Positions 34,500 to 46,494 of a stretch of DNA of 64,000 bases are shown piece by piece. This DNA is from Cristatella mucedo. Taxonomy: Eukaryota > Bryozoa > Phylactolaemata > Cristatellidae. Made by a program: the position numbers and the translations under genes. The notes below the pieces were generated by a model. The model saw only the letters and a list, made by a program, of their open reading frames with translations. It was not told the origin of the DNA and did not search any database. The first letter of the stretch is position 1. Each line of letters begins with the position of its first letter. The stretch lies in NCBI GenBank assembly GCA_009760855.2, contig WPIO01000024.1, forward strand, positions 137,001 through 201,000. The letters run 5' to 3'.

Positions 34500-37040
34500 T
34501 AGAGTCAACTTCTGTCAGAAGCTCTTTGTCAATAATCAACAAGCTAATCATGTTCAGACGCTCTCGGGACTTCGTTGATCTGAGATCATTCTTAATCAGT
34601 TTCCCTTGCTGAATGATCGTTCACTTGAGCAGTTCGTCGCCATGAGGCAAAGAAACATTCGCCGAGCGATATCTGTGTTCGCAAACGTGCTACGGAGATC
34701 TATATCAACGATGAAGCGATACAACTGAATTTTGATCTCGCTGCAGACTGTAGCATTATCTGGATCGTCAGTCCCATCTTCCTGCAGGTCGTCCGACTAC
34801 GACGCCTGCAATGCTTCCTTGCCCAACTTTGTTTGCAGAGCTGCCTTCAATTGTACTAACTCTTCCACCAGTTTAGGTTGCAGATCGGAGACCCCTTAGA
34901 AATGAATTAATTTGCTTGCACCTTATAGAAATTCTGCATCAGAAACTGATGACATTTTACGCAATAAAGCAAATCGGTCAGCCATTTCGCCACATGCTTC
35001 CTTTCGCTTCGACAGTGCAGCAGCAAGGCTATCGATGGTAATGATTAATGTGTCAGTACGGATTTCATCAAGTGGTTTCAACTGATTCGCAGTGTCCACG
35101 CCAGATTCGTAATCTCTGCGATTTCGTTTGCGTACTTGCTTGCTAAGAACAGCCGTATAGCTTTCACAGCGTGGCAGGTGTTTGCTATCTACGTCAAAGT
35201 GGTCGAATTGTTCACTTAGGATTTGTACGTACGTCTGCAATAAGTCATAAATCGCAGCAACAAAATTCTAGTCTTGATCAGCTGACTGCAAAGACACGCT
35301 GTTGGCTTGGAATCTTGAAAAAACATTCTGCTAGAAAGCAGCCATTATGTCCGTCTCAAGGCACTGTATTCGATAGCGCAATCTTCTGGCTTCTTGACAC
35401 GTCTCTGCCTTGTGGTCGCCCACTTTGTCATCTAAAATGTCCTCCAGAGCATCGACACTGTCATTATAGTCTCTCACCGGAGCATAGGTCGCATCAAATT
35501 GTGCTGTAGAACAGTGCCCGACGGTCGCTTTACTGCTAACCGGCCTGGAGTATTTCCTAGATTGCCCTTGAGGATGGCCCAGCGTGCTGTCGAACCAGCA
35601 AAAAACACGTTTAGCAGTTGGACAACGTCAAAGAGCGATACTGCATCGGCACAGCAGGCTGCTTCGCACTCACCAACGAGGTTAAAGGAACGGCCTGCAC
35701 AGGATATGTAGGCGGTATGAGGATTTACCTGCCTTATAAGACCCTGCATAACTCGGTATTTGCCGCTCGTGTTGCTGTTGTTATCATACGACTGTCCTCG
35801 GCAATCTAAAATATTGATCTCCCAGCTGTGCAGAAACTAAAGCAAGCCATCCGCAAGCTGTTCAACTTTGTGACCTTGCTGGGGTAGAAGTGTGAGGAAC
35901 CACTGAACAGGGCCAGAAGGCCACACGAAACGAATAGTCACTGTCAGCTGATAGCTGTGTTAAGTCAGGCGTAGAGTCAACTAAGATTGAGAAGGCCTTG
36001 ACAGACTTAACCTCAGCCGTAATCCGATCGGCAACAGATGACCAATCAGCTGAATTAATTGATAGCAGATGTTAGCGGAGAGCTACGAAGTGCGTTCCTT
36101 TTCCCCTGTTATAATGCATCTGCACGTGTTTCGCCATGGAGGGTTCAAGTTTTGACGTAACTTCGAGGATTCCCAAACAATTGCCACGATGAGCAGAGCC
36201 AACGATTTGGTTGTCATCTCTATAGGCCAGGCCACGCTCACATAACAAAGAAGTAGCTTCAACCGACCGCTCCTGAACAGCATGCTAGTGCTCACGTTGT
36301 TTTTCATGTTGCCTTACTAGTGCCTGATCAGCACGTTTTTCTGCACCACTCAGCGTTAGCTGCTTAATCATGGATGATGTCGACGAGTAGAACTGACCTC
36401 GGGCTCAGTGATTTGCTGCTTCGTATGCTCACAATTAGGCAGACCTTTCTCGCCGAAGGCTACAACGTCTGATGACATTAGGTTGCATGAAGAGCAAAAC
36501 AGACATAGGTTAGATGGTAAGTGGCAAAGCCAGTTACCATCGGTAGGTTTATTCGATGAGCGAATGAGCTGCTTTGAAAAGGCCACGCGAGCATTTGCTC
36601 GGTTTTCCATCGGTTGCACATAAAAAGCTTTGGTCGGAGTGCAATTCGATTGTCCCGTTCGGATGCATTTCGCACTGCACACCGTTGCCCAGTACTCGCG
36701 CATGTCGTGGACAATCTCGACGCGCCTTCGCTGAGGTCTGTAGAGTAGCAGACTGCAGATGGACATCGTACGGGAGCATCGTCGCGTTCTTGAAACCCGA
36801 TAGCGTCCGTTGCAGCGTCTTCCGCCTGTTGGAATGGCGGACACGGTCCACTTGCATTGTCTCCTCAGTTTTAGCCGCTGTCGCATTTGCGCTCGCAGTC
36901 GCAGCAGTCATTGAAGCTTTGACACCCACTCACTCCTGCATCGGCGGCCACCTGAGCTGTGGCGGTCGCGTGCTCAGGGCCGAGTTTCCTGCCCAAAGAT
37001 TGCGGCGTCGCAATCGCGACCGCGTTTTAGTCGCATAGCG
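34500..37040 (-). pseudogene. hAT transposase pseudogene (ZMYM1-like), left-arm copy
   Basis: Read on the minus strand, pieces of one hAT transposase appear in family order. (1) A TTF-type zinc-finger-like block, WLCHLPSNLCLFCSSCNLMS, lies at about 36,475-36,540. (2) A DUF4371-like region has ERGLAYRDDNQIVGSAHRGN at about 36,180-36,240 and VKAFSILVDSTPDLT, a catalytic-aspartate-type motif, at about 35,960-36,005. (3) RGQSYDNNSNTSGKYRVMQG at about 35,735-35,800 matches the family CRGQxYDNxxNMSG signature. (4) CAGRSFNLVGECEA follows. (5) A helical C-terminal region lies at 34,923-35,240. (6) The hAT dimerisation domain lies at about 34,510-34,720. Several stops and frameshifts separate the blocks, so no functional transposase is encoded. 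This copy keeps the middle region better than the right-arm copy. Confidence 0.85.
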
Positions 37041-37089
37041 GCATAGAATGCATCCCGCTTCGCCTGTTTGTTCGTCGCGTGTTTGCACA

Positions 37090-37255
37090 CTTAAGCAAGC
37101 CAATATACATATATATATATAATAGGTATATTACTTGCACTTGTGGTCTATGTCGCGCTCCCTCGAAGTCGAGCCACTATATTGAATGCAGTCCTGCAAA
37201 TTCGTTGCATCAAATATAACAAGTATATATACATATATATATATATATATATAAG
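37090..37255. repeat. TA-rich short repeats near inner end of left arm
   Basis: Two TATATA runs (about 37,105-37,122 and 37,224-37,252). The right arm has a weaker AT stretch at the matching place. Confidence 0.7.
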
Positions 37256-37497
37256 CAAGTTAACGTTGAGGCAACTAGTAAGTCTAACCGCGAACGGACG
37301 CGGTCAAATTAAGCCAGCAAAATTGTCTTCGGCTGAGTAAGTTTGCGTGTCGAGTCAACGCCAGGACGTCACCAATTGTAGGTGCTCGCGCGCGCAAGCG
37401 GCGGCGGCGCGGCGAAGAGAGCGACGCATGGCCGAGCGCACGCGCTGTGGGTGGACGCGTAGACGCTGAATTTGTACGCAGGCGACGCAGGCGGGTG

Positions 37498-37563
37498 AAC
37501 GTTCGTACAGGTGGTCGTAGCCATCGGGTATACTGTTCTGGTGCACGAGGCTTGAAGAATGAG

Positions 37564-37612
<49 letters not shown>

Positions 37613-38059
37613 AGCGTCTACACAGGCCGGTAGACAGACCGTAAGTGCCGAAAACCGCTGCGCTATGATGTAGTCACGTGCAGCCCGTGGGGCGGGCGGA
37701 GGGTCGGCTCGGGCGGAACCATGCGGTAGCTCCGTCGCACCAAAAAACATATAATAGCAGGCAGCTGCGATCGAGCTTGTGTTTACATTTACATTACAAC
37801 TGAGAATAAATCATTACAACAAGCAGCTGTTGCTTAGATGCGCGGGGCCCTGGACAGTGCTAGAGTGCCGGCCTATAAAGACGGGCCCGCAAAGGCTGAG
37901 CACGAGACTGTAACGAAAGAGGTTGGTGGATGGTTAACCATACCGGATAAAATTTATTGGACACCAAACCCTCCGGAAAACGGCCTACGGCCTGCTTTAT
38001 TTTGAAAATTTCCTGCGTGTTGGACTCTTACACAACGTGTGCCGTGTCAATGCGAGGTG
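37498..38059. other. spacer start with (GA)n at 37,567-37,609
   Basis: The (GA)n run of about 43 bases is clear. The rest of the stretch has no recognisable gene; TTTACATTTACATTAC at 37,780 may be a trace of a LINE family B tail. Confidence 0.6.
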
Positions 38060-38130
38060 TTGTATTCAATCGCCGCTCTGGATTCGTTTAAAGAATAAAT
38101 TCTCTGAGAGCGCTATACAAACGTATTATG
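38060..38130 (+). repeat. L2-like 3' tail scrap
   Basis: AAAGAATAAATTCTCTGAGA and GCGCTATACAAACGTATTAT resemble the L2/SINE A terminus. Confidence 0.45.
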
Positions 38131-39790
38131 GGCAGCAAGGCGTTTGGTGCACTTGGTGAGCTCCGATATCAGGCGCCTCCTTCCCACTCACGCCCTCCTC
38201 CATCCACCCGTCGTGTAATAAAATTCAATTTGCAAGGTGTAGACAATTTTTGTTATCGCAGAGACTCACAAATATACATTAATAACACGTTTGGATGCAG
38301 TCGTACATAAATGTTAAAAATTGATGTTCAAAGCTCGGCTTTTCTTTTCTTCTTTCTTGGCAAGTTGGCCGATCGTTTCTTTAATGTCGAGAGAAGATCC
38401 TAAATCTGACTCAATCGAAATTATTGCTAAGCCAACCAGTCTTTCTTGGCACATTGCCGGACGAAGACAGTTTTAATTTTGAAGAGCTCTGTCTCCACTG
38501 GCCACTGAAATTTGCAAGGTCGATGAAATTCCGAGTGCCACTGTAAGATTGGGAACAATTTATATTAATTTGTAGCACGTCCTCTTAGGGGTCCATTGTC
38601 TGGGGGAAGCCTCCTGGTAATGGCTTGCAGTTCATTGCTCCTGTCCTCTCCATCTAAATCCTTCCTGTCTCGTGATTAAGAAACTCCTCCACGGTCGGGC
38701 CGGGCCCCCGCGCTGCCACTACTTAGAAAACAGCATCCCCCTAAAGTCGGAGGCATTAAAGGACTCCGTTTTGCTTCGTCGAAAGCTAACGCTAAAAGTC
38801 TGAATGCGTCGTCTGGGAAGCGAGGTAGCCGTGACGCTGTCAGAAGGTGATTAGATGAGACTGGTCTGAATTCTCGAGTTGCAAAGATAAAACCTCTTCT
38901 CTCGGGCAAAGAATATGGTTATTCCTTTACGGCGGGCTACGGCCGTAAATTCCGTAATACAACTCTGCCCCATTTCGAATCCGCTGGAATGGGGTGACAG
39001 AGCTGTATGGAGTGACGAAGAACAAATTAACGCTCTTTTCGAAGTCTAAATTAGAGCTTCACGTGCTTCGGGAACCCAACGAAGCCCACTCATCCAATTG
39101 GCTCCAGCCAACGGTCGTTCGGAGGAAAATGCGTCACGGGATGGGGGAAGGCTTCAGCAGAAATGGCGTCGGAGTCGTGCACCGCATACCGGTAATCTAG
39201 ACTCGAGACGTCACTTTTGTTGATCTCCTTCAAAATGCAGGACTCTTTTAAGCGCGACAACACTTTGCGGACTGGGTGATATCTTCCAGCACGACCACGA
39301 TCCGAATTCGCCGCAGCAAAAGCTAAGTATTTTTTTATCAACTCATCAGAATTCGGTTAACCTTCCGTGACGGTTTTTGACTTGCCAAACCAGTCTCCTG
39401 ACCTTGACACCAATCGAGCATCTGTGGGGCGAAATAGAGCGACGGTTGCAGCAGTTGGCCGTCCGCATCGCGAATATTGATGCGCTTTTTGTTTACTTGC
39501 AATAAGCCGGAGTATTGTAACGACCAGTGTTTGCGAGCGTGAGGATGCGTTTGATCCATGACTAGGCGAGTCCGACAGTCATCGCAAATAAGGGAGGCGT
39601 GACGTCATATTAACACAATAAATTGAGTATGGTATGTGATAATTGTGATAAAATGGTTTTTTCTCATTTCAACCAGTGGGCATTCTTTTGGTTGCACACC
39701 AACGTTCGATATTTACTCGACATGCCGGTGAGTAGGGGGCCATCATGGCGGCTGCCCCAGCCATCCGAATACTTTCGCGTTTAATTGGAT
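38131..39790. other. intergenic, nothing recognised
   Basis: No supported gene. Open frames at 38,676-38,909, 39,090-39,341 and 39,338-39,559 lack known motifs. Confidence 0.35.
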
Positions 39791-39979
39791 ACGCGGAAGC
39801 TTCGTCGTTCGCCGTTCTCCTTCGTCGCGCGCGGTGACCGTGCGCGCCCCGCCCACAGCTTTAGCAGCGCCGCGCCTGACTACCGTTGCCCTGCCCATTT
39901 AATTTGGTGCCGCGCAAAAAAGGCGTCGAGTCGTCCGTTTGAGCTTCACCGTGCCTGCCTAAACTTTGCTCTGCTCTAT

Positions 39980-40030
39980 CTAAGCTCGCTCTATCTAAGC
40001 CTCAGCATCGCTTAGATAGAGCGAGCTTAG
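39980..40030. repeat. perfect 21 bp stem with 9-base loop
   Basis: CTAAGCTCGCTCTATCTAAGC (39,980-40,000) is exactly complementary to 40,010-40,030 across the loop CTCAGCATC. Confidence 0.95.
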
Positions 40031-40659
40031 TCAGGGTCGCCTCGGCTTCTCCTTTCCCGCTCCAACGTCGTCAAGCCAGCCCGCAGAATCCCGACGGCCA
40101 TCGGTCATCGGCTTTTGGTTTCGTCCATCCGCGCAAAACGTCGCCGTCAAACGCTCGCGCGAGCTGCGCCCAGCGCGCGTTCGCTTCGTCCTCTGAAGCT
40201 CTGCTCCGCCTCGCGATCGGTGTTGCCCCGCTTCCTGTGGCTTTGCCCGGCCTGCGTTGACTTCAGCCGGTCCGGCTTGTGTCGTCGCTTATTCCGAAAA
40301 AACGTCGCCGTCCGCTCGCTGCGTCATTACCTCGATCGCGAAAACAATGCAAAGCCTGCTGCAGCTTCGCTGTACCTGGAAAGGGATTTCTTCGCCGGCT
40401 CGATGCGCCTCCATCTTCACATCTTCACACTAAGAGCTTCGCTTGACTCGAAAAAAAAATCAACGCCGCCTCGCTCGCTTGAGCTGTGGCCCGTCCGCTC
40501 AAACTCGGCCGCGCTCAGCTTCGCTTCCACAAAAAGGCATCGTCATCAGCTCGGTTTAGCTTCGACCACCCCGCCTAAACTTCGCCTTGCCGCCCGCTAA
40601 AGCATCGCTCCGCTCGAAATAGCGTCGCCTCGCTCGCTTGAGCGGCAGCTCAGACTGCT

Positions 40660-40990
40660 TACAGAAGCTTTAGCTCTGCAGGTCGTAGACTGTGGAACTC
40701 GCTTCCACAATTCTTACGCAACGACAACTACTCTCCTACTGCCGACTATGGCACATCCTTTTCAGCGGTCCTGAGCTGCTACTTCTAGGCTACTCAGTAC
40801 CTCAACTGCTCTCCTGGCTCTGCTATGCTTCCCACTTTCTCTTTGTTGCGTGAGATGAAGTCTGTTGGCTACCGCCGAATGCGTGCCGAAAGCTGCTTAG
40901 GCTGTGAGTTCGCTTTACAAAACTCTCCTGCGTAACAGCCACATAGTCTTTGTGGATTTACAGACGGAGGTACGTTACATTACATACGAA
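40660..40990 (+). repeat. LINE family B 3' end fragment
   Basis: Reads SFSSAGRRLWNSLPQFLRND-like sequence (with changes) near 40,665-40,735, then the non-coding 3' part shared with 30,385-30,705, ending in ACATT units at 40,973-41,010. Confidence 0.78.
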
Positions 40991-41484
40991 CATTACGTTA
41001 CATTACACTACCGTAGCGATCGCTTCGTCCGAAAGAGCGGCGCTCTGATCGCTCGCCTTAGCTTCGCACCACGCCTCCTTCAAACGTCGCTCTGCCGGCT
41101 CCATCTTGGGTCGTCCACCCCCGGGGAAAGCATCGCCAGGCTTGCCCGAGCCTGTTTAGCCTTCATTCCCTCTTTAGCTTCGCTCAGCCAGGTAAAGCTA
41201 TGCCTGGCTCGTTTTGACTTTTCGTGGCTGGCATAGACTGCACCCGGCTGGCACACGCCGGGCTCGGAAACCCCCCTTATTTCGGAGGCTACCCCCTTAA
41301 TCTTCGCACGGTCCGAAAAAGCACGGCGGCGCTCAGAGGAGACGCCAGGGAGTGGGGTGGGTGGCCTGGTAAGCGGAAGCCGAGTCTGACGCCCGGTCGG
41401 GCGGCCAGCGGCCGTGGCCTCTCTGACTGGCCATTTCGGCATCACTTCGGCCAATGTTCGCTTGCCGCAGGCGCTGAGGGGGTA

Positions 41485-42254
41485 GGAGGAGGAGGAGGAG
41501 GAGGAGGAGGAGGAGGAGGAGGAGGAGGAGGAGGAGGAGGAGGAGGAGGAGGAGGAGGAGGAGGAGGAGGAGGAGGAGGAGGAGGAGGAGGAGGAGGAGG
41601 AGGAGGAGGAGGAGGAGGAGGAGGAGGAGGAGGAGGAGGAGGAGGAGGAGGAGGAGGAGGAGGAGGAGGAGGAGGAGGAGGAGGAGGAGGAGGAGGAGGA
41701 GGAGGAGGAGGAGGAGGAGGAGGAGGAGGAGGAGGAGGAGGAGGAGGAGGAGGAGGAGGAGGAGGAGGAGGAGGAGGAGGAGGAGGAGGAGGAGGAGGAG
41801 GAGGAGGAGGAGGAGGAGGAGGAGGAGGAGGGAGGAGGAGGAGGAGGAGGAGGAGGAGGAGGAGGAGGAGGAGGAGGAGGAGGAGGAGGAGGAGGAGGAG
41901 GAGGAGGAGGAGGAGGAGGAGGAGGAGGAGGAGGAGGAGGAGGAGGAGGAGGAGGAGGAGGAGGAGGAGGAGGAGGAGGAGGAGGAGGAGGAGGGAGGAG
42001 GAGGAGGAGGAGGAGGAGGAGGAGGAGGAGAGGAGGAGGAGGAGGAGGAGGAGGAGGAGGAGGAGGAGGAGGAGGAGAGGAGAGGAGGAGGAGGAGGAGG
42101 AGGAGGAGGAGGAGGAGGAGGAGGAGGAGGAGGAGGAGGAGGAGGAGGAGGAGGAGGAGGAGGAGGAGGAGGAGGAGGAGGAGGAGGAGGAGGAGGAGGA
42201 GGAGGAGGAGGAGGAGGAGGAGGAGGAGGAGGAGGAGGAGGAGGAGGAGGAGGG
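41485..42254. repeat. (GGA)n polypurine tract, about 770 bp
   Basis: An almost uninterrupted GGA trinucleotide array with a few one-base slips (about 41,830, 41,991, 42,030 and 42,075) that shift the apparent frame from G to R to E. The very long open frames on both strands are artefacts of this tract. Confidence 0.98.
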
Positions 42255-42960
42255 CCCAGACCCTCCCTTCAGAGGAGGGCGCTCTGGGCCCTCAGACCGC
42301 CGTGCCATCCCGGCGCTCCAACCATGGCTTCGCCTCTGGCGGCTCTCGCTCAATTTTGTTTGAATCACAATCACAAGATCGTTTAGAAAATATAAATCCT
42401 CCCTCGTTATATTTTACATTAAAATTTTATATAATTTCTAATTATATAATTCCTAAAAAACGGAATTTTATATAGAATTTTATAAATCCTCCCTCGTTTA
42501 AGCTTCGTCTTACCGGGTAGAGCTTTGCTCAGCCCAAACCCAGAACTTCGTCTCCCTCATGTCGGATTCGAGACTTCAGGTTCAAGCTGCTTGATTAAAT
42601 TTGCTCGGCCTGCTGTAAGCAGCTCGCGGCCCGACGAAGTTTTTTGGTATATACTGGCAAGCAATCGAAAAGACCGGCATCTTGCAAGGAGGCGTGGCCG
42701 GCTACCTAATTGGTTGCTAGGCCAACTGGCTCTCTGACGTTTAGCGCCTGGTAGCTTCTGCTCGGACGTAGCATCGCCCGAACGCTGTTGCAGCTTCTTA
42801 GCTCCACAGCTGCTGCAACTGGCTACAGCTGCTCGAGCTCGTGGAGACAAGTCGCAGGTCCCGATAAATCACGGATTATTTATTACTTTGCTACAAGGTA
42901 AGTATACAGGTATGTGAGGCAGTTGACACAGTCAAAAGAAGCTGAGCGACATGCAGTCCC
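42255..42960. other. intergenic, nothing recognised
   Basis: The sequence just after the GGA tract is AT-rich, with two near-identical words TATAAATCCTCCCTCGTT (42,390 and 42,481). No gene recognised. Confidence 0.4.
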
Positions 42961-43801
42961 AGAGCAGCTGCATCCCAGCATAGTTTGGTTTCGGCTGCTG
43001 CTGCCACTGCTTCAGCGTTTTATGCAGCACCAGCTGCTGCTCCTGCTTCAGCACGATATGTAGTACTGGACAGTACTGGTCCGGAGCTTTCAGCTCCAAA
43101 CCGAGTAGGTAGCCGCCTCAGAGCTTCAGCAACTTCCAGAGATAGTTCTAGACAGCCTGACGCGGAGTTGTCAGCTGGGGTTGCTTCGGCACATTGCACA
43201 CGGTCGCTGTCCTCTGCTGCATGGTTTCTGCATCCCAGCACTGCTAGCACCGGCCTCTGTCCTCTGCCCAGCGACAGGTACAGAGGCTGCTGCAGTCCGT
43301 GCCAGCTGTAGGAGACGACTCGCTGCAGAAGCCGCCCACTCTCTGCACTGAGGGCCCTCACACAGTTCCAGCTCCACCCTACCTCCTTCCTCCTCCTGTC
43401 TTCCTGCCTTCGAACCGCCACGTGCGTGCGGCAGGCCGCCTGCAGCACAGACACCCAGCGCTTCCTCCTTACAGATCAGTTCGTGTCTCCACTGTGTGTC
43501 ACCACGGTGGCTGTCGCTGTCCACTGCCCACAGCTCTCTGCCCCCGTCCAGCTTCACCTTGCTGTCGCTCGTTGTGACCACAGCAGCAGCAGCAGCAGTG
43601 ACAGTCACACTGAGGATGTAATACTCGCACTTCCTACCGTACAGCAGCCACCCTGTGCCCAGGGCTGCAGCAGCTGCTGAGGGCACAGCCCCCCCCCGGC
43701 AGCCACTCTGTCACAGCAAGCAGGTCACCGAGCACGGATAGCTTCCTGGGAGGTGGCTGCAGCACAGCGACACGTCTGTCCTCGAGCCACGTCCTCTGGT
43801 C

Positions 43802-43839
<38 letters not shown>

Positions 43840-44220
43840 GCTGGGTCTGAGCAGCAGAACGAGCCGTGAGTAGTGCAAGCCTACAGAAGCTCGACCGGCC
43901 TGCAGAGGCCGCACTCAACCGTCCTGCAGAGGCCGCACTGCATTGACCCAGTCGTGCCGTCCATCGCTCTGCCTCACAGGTTTCCAGGCGCTCAGTTTGC
44001 TGCCGCTGTATTCCTTCAGGCCATGCAGCCAACAGCAGATGTCCATCTGACGTCACAGACAAGTCCCAGCAAGGGGCAGGCGTCTGAAAGCTGCTGGATG
44101 CTCGGCCAAAGTGCAGTGCTGGCTACTCTGCTACAACGAATGCTGCATCGGTGAATACAGAAGCAGCGGAGCACTGCGCAGAGACTGAGAGAGTTCTTGC
44201 TAGAATGCATGATTATTTCT
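42961..44220. other. CTGC/CAG-rich block with long open frames on both strands
   Basis: Moderately GC-rich and full of GCTGC/GCAGC words, with CAG runs at 43,581-43,597 and 43,804-43,838. Frames of 142-171 codons exist on the minus strand (43,171-43,686 and 43,634-44,062) but they overlap each other and show no recognisable domain. Composition alone could keep these frames open. I cannot call a gene. Confidence 0.4.
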
Positions 44221-45474
44221 TATGCTCAAAGTGGCTGTGCATTGGCTATCGGCTGTAAGCATGAGCGGACAGCTATACTCTGCAGGCTAGCGTGCAATTT
44301 TTAATCACATTTTAGTTGCTGATCGAAAGAAAACGTGGCTTACGGAAATACGGCTGCTCATTGCGATTCAAACAAAATTGAGTTTTTGTAACGTACCAGT
44401 CGTCCAATGAGTTTTATTTAGGCAAATTTTTAATTGTATTAATTTATGAACGATGGTGCTCAAGTAGACAGGACATTGCACTATCTTACCTTATATGTTT
44501 TTAAAATATAACAAAGTGAAGTATGACTTTTTATTGCTCGCCTGCACAAGATGCAGGGGCTTATTTTCAGCTTTTCAGTTTTGGTCCCTACCTCAGCTCC
44601 TACACTTCTTTATGCTAAGATGAATCACAGCAGCTGAAAACACGTCAGTGATGTAGCTCAATTTAAACTATCTGTCTATCTATCCTCACTAAGCTGTACA
44701 GCCCATCGACGGCCTCATCACCTGCTCATGAGGCAATGCATAATCAGAGCAGAGTGGTCACTCAATGGACAGCTGAGGAGATTTTCAGAGATCTTGTCCT
44801 ATGCTTTTATGCTCTCACATTAAATCGTACACCACCATGTGTCTGTTAGTGTTCATTTTCAAATTGACTGCTTTGTGCTCACATCGCTAATAAAGGCCTC
44901 ATGCATTGAGCACCCCAAGGTGTACCTAGCATTGATGCAGATGACTATAGCTGCCTGTGTAGTTCCACTCTCTCATCAGGGCAGACCCGTACAAGGTCGG
45001 CAGCAGATGCATGCTCTGATTGACGACCTAAGCAAGTGCCACGCTTGCAGCTCCCATTTAAAGTAATCAAATAATGAAACACTGAATAATTTATACAGCA
45101 CCTTAGGAGAACTAGATGACTATCTTTTTAATTGACTTTCCAAGAAAAGGAACCATCTCGACAGCAAAGTTTAAACCTTCATCAAGAAACTGATCAGTAA
45201 AACTCGATCCAAGCACTACAGCTTGATTCAAGCAGTACAGCTGAACTAGGCCCCATCATGCTTTTACTGAAACTTAAGACTTTATGCCCTTGCTTACAGT
45301 GAGCAGAACCGGATTACCTGATGCAGCCAGTCTATAGTCACCAACCGAGTAGTGAAGTACCGGCCTCTTTAGCATAAGTTACGACCCGTGGGCAATAGAG
45401 AGATGAGCCTTTGGACAGGAACTTCATCATTACGATCAATGGTATAACCTAACCTGACGATGTGATATTAGAAT
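44221..45474. other. intergenic, nothing recognised
   Basis: AT-richer sequence. The plus-strand frame at 44,839-45,066 has no recognisable motif. Confidence 0.35.
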
Positions 45475-46010
45475 AGCAACGCATCGACTTGAAGGTTTTG
45501 TCACTCGTTTGTTGGTCCCTTCATTCTTTGGCTCCAGCCAACCTATCAGATCTACTCCCCCACCAGGCCAAGCATCGTACCACCCGCTTTTCGGAATCTG
45601 ATAGTTTACCTATACATCCTACAAACCTCAAATCCTTTGGAGACCGTGCCGATAGTTCGTATGCTCCCAAAGCCTGGAACTCACTCCCGACTTGCATCAC
45701 GAAATCTCCCGACTTTACCACTTTTAAAAAGAAACTAAAAACGCACCTATTTATCACAGCATTTAGTGGGTCCCTGCGATTCGACCTTAATGTGCTCATG
45801 CGTACTGACACTGTGCACGCTGCCACTAACCATACTTGCATGCTGACCCTGTACATGTCATCACTAAGCATGTTATTCTTGTTGTTTATTGAGCATGCTA
45901 TCACTAACCATTCGATCGTGTTTCCTTTGCAGCAAATATAAAGCGCCTAGAAAGAGATTGGGTTCTCTGAGGGTGCTACATCAAATGTATTATTATCATT
46001 AATTATTATT
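45475..46010 (+). pseudogene. L2 LINE fragment, ORF2 C-terminus and 3' tail
   Basis: An open frame at 45,489-45,941 gives SLHSLAPANLSDLLPHQAKH, then FGDRADSSYAPKAWNSLPTC and TTFKKKLKTHLFI, the C-terminal blocks of L2 ORF2. The 3' end AGCGCCTAGAAAGAGATTGG plus ATT-rich DNA closes it at about 46,010. Strongly 5' truncated. Confidence 0.9.
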
Positions 46011-46494
46011 AGGGTATAAGTAAGCAGAAAGTGCTGCATTCGCACAATCAATATGAAAGATGGTTACAGTTGATTAGTCTCCAAATAAAACGTGCACTAA
46101 TCCAGAGGCTTATCAAATGGTGGTGGGGCTGAACACCGGCTAAATTGATGGGACATGAGCAATATAGACGACACACAAGAGGTGTTATCACTATGCAGCT
46201 GAAGGCTATCAATGGTCAACTACCAACATGTGACCCACTAGCACTCAAGTGGTCGGTTTCAAGAGGACGGAAACTCTACTTCAAGATACCCAATTGCCAT
46301 CTTTATCTCCCCTATCTCTTAAATGTGTTCAATGCCAAATAAAACTTGTATGAGCAGATATATCAGCCAGGAGTGAATTTGGAACAATCCTAGGGGGGCA
46401 TGTCTTTATGTTTTCAACGGCGATGTACAAACGGAGTGAATGTAGCTGCCAAAGTTTAAATCACCAGTCTGAAAGCATACATGCCCGCATGGAC
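46011..46494. other. intergenic, nothing recognised
   Basis: No gene or repeat recognised. Confidence 0.35.

Larger units (their letters stand above)
30290..37497 (+). repeat. left arm of a giant inverted repeat
   Basis: This segment recurs as its reverse complement at 56,358-64,000. Checkpoints: GCTGCCTACTTCGCAGGTTG at 30,341-30,360 against 63,931-63,950; a 65-base exact block at about 30,713-30,780 against 63,801-63,870; the 34.1-34.3 kb block against 60.2-60.4 kb; and a 25-base block at 37,406-37,430 against 56,421-56,445. Similarity fades at 37,497. The outer edge may lie slightly left of 30,290, because the right arm runs off the window. Confidence 0.9.
39791..41280. repeat. low-complexity region rich in GCTTCGC/CGCTCG words
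   Basis: Words such as AGCTTCG, CTTCGCT and CCTCGCTCGCTTGAGC recur irregularly across the region, interrupted by LINE family B at 40,660-40,990. They produce long plus-strand open frames rich in R, S, L and A with no domain. A similar word density appears again near 42,500-42,560. Confidence 0.5.

Noticed and set aside
41224..42374. Open frames of over 300 codons on both strands
   Set aside because: They are produced by the GGA tract (poly-G/R/E or poly-S/L/P) and have no domain; shifts follow one-base slips of the repeat.
43171..44062. Long minus-strand frames with some TRIM- or filamin-like feel
   Set aside because: No Cys/His spacing or filamin signature could be aligned; CTGC/CAG-rich composition alone explains open frames on both strands.
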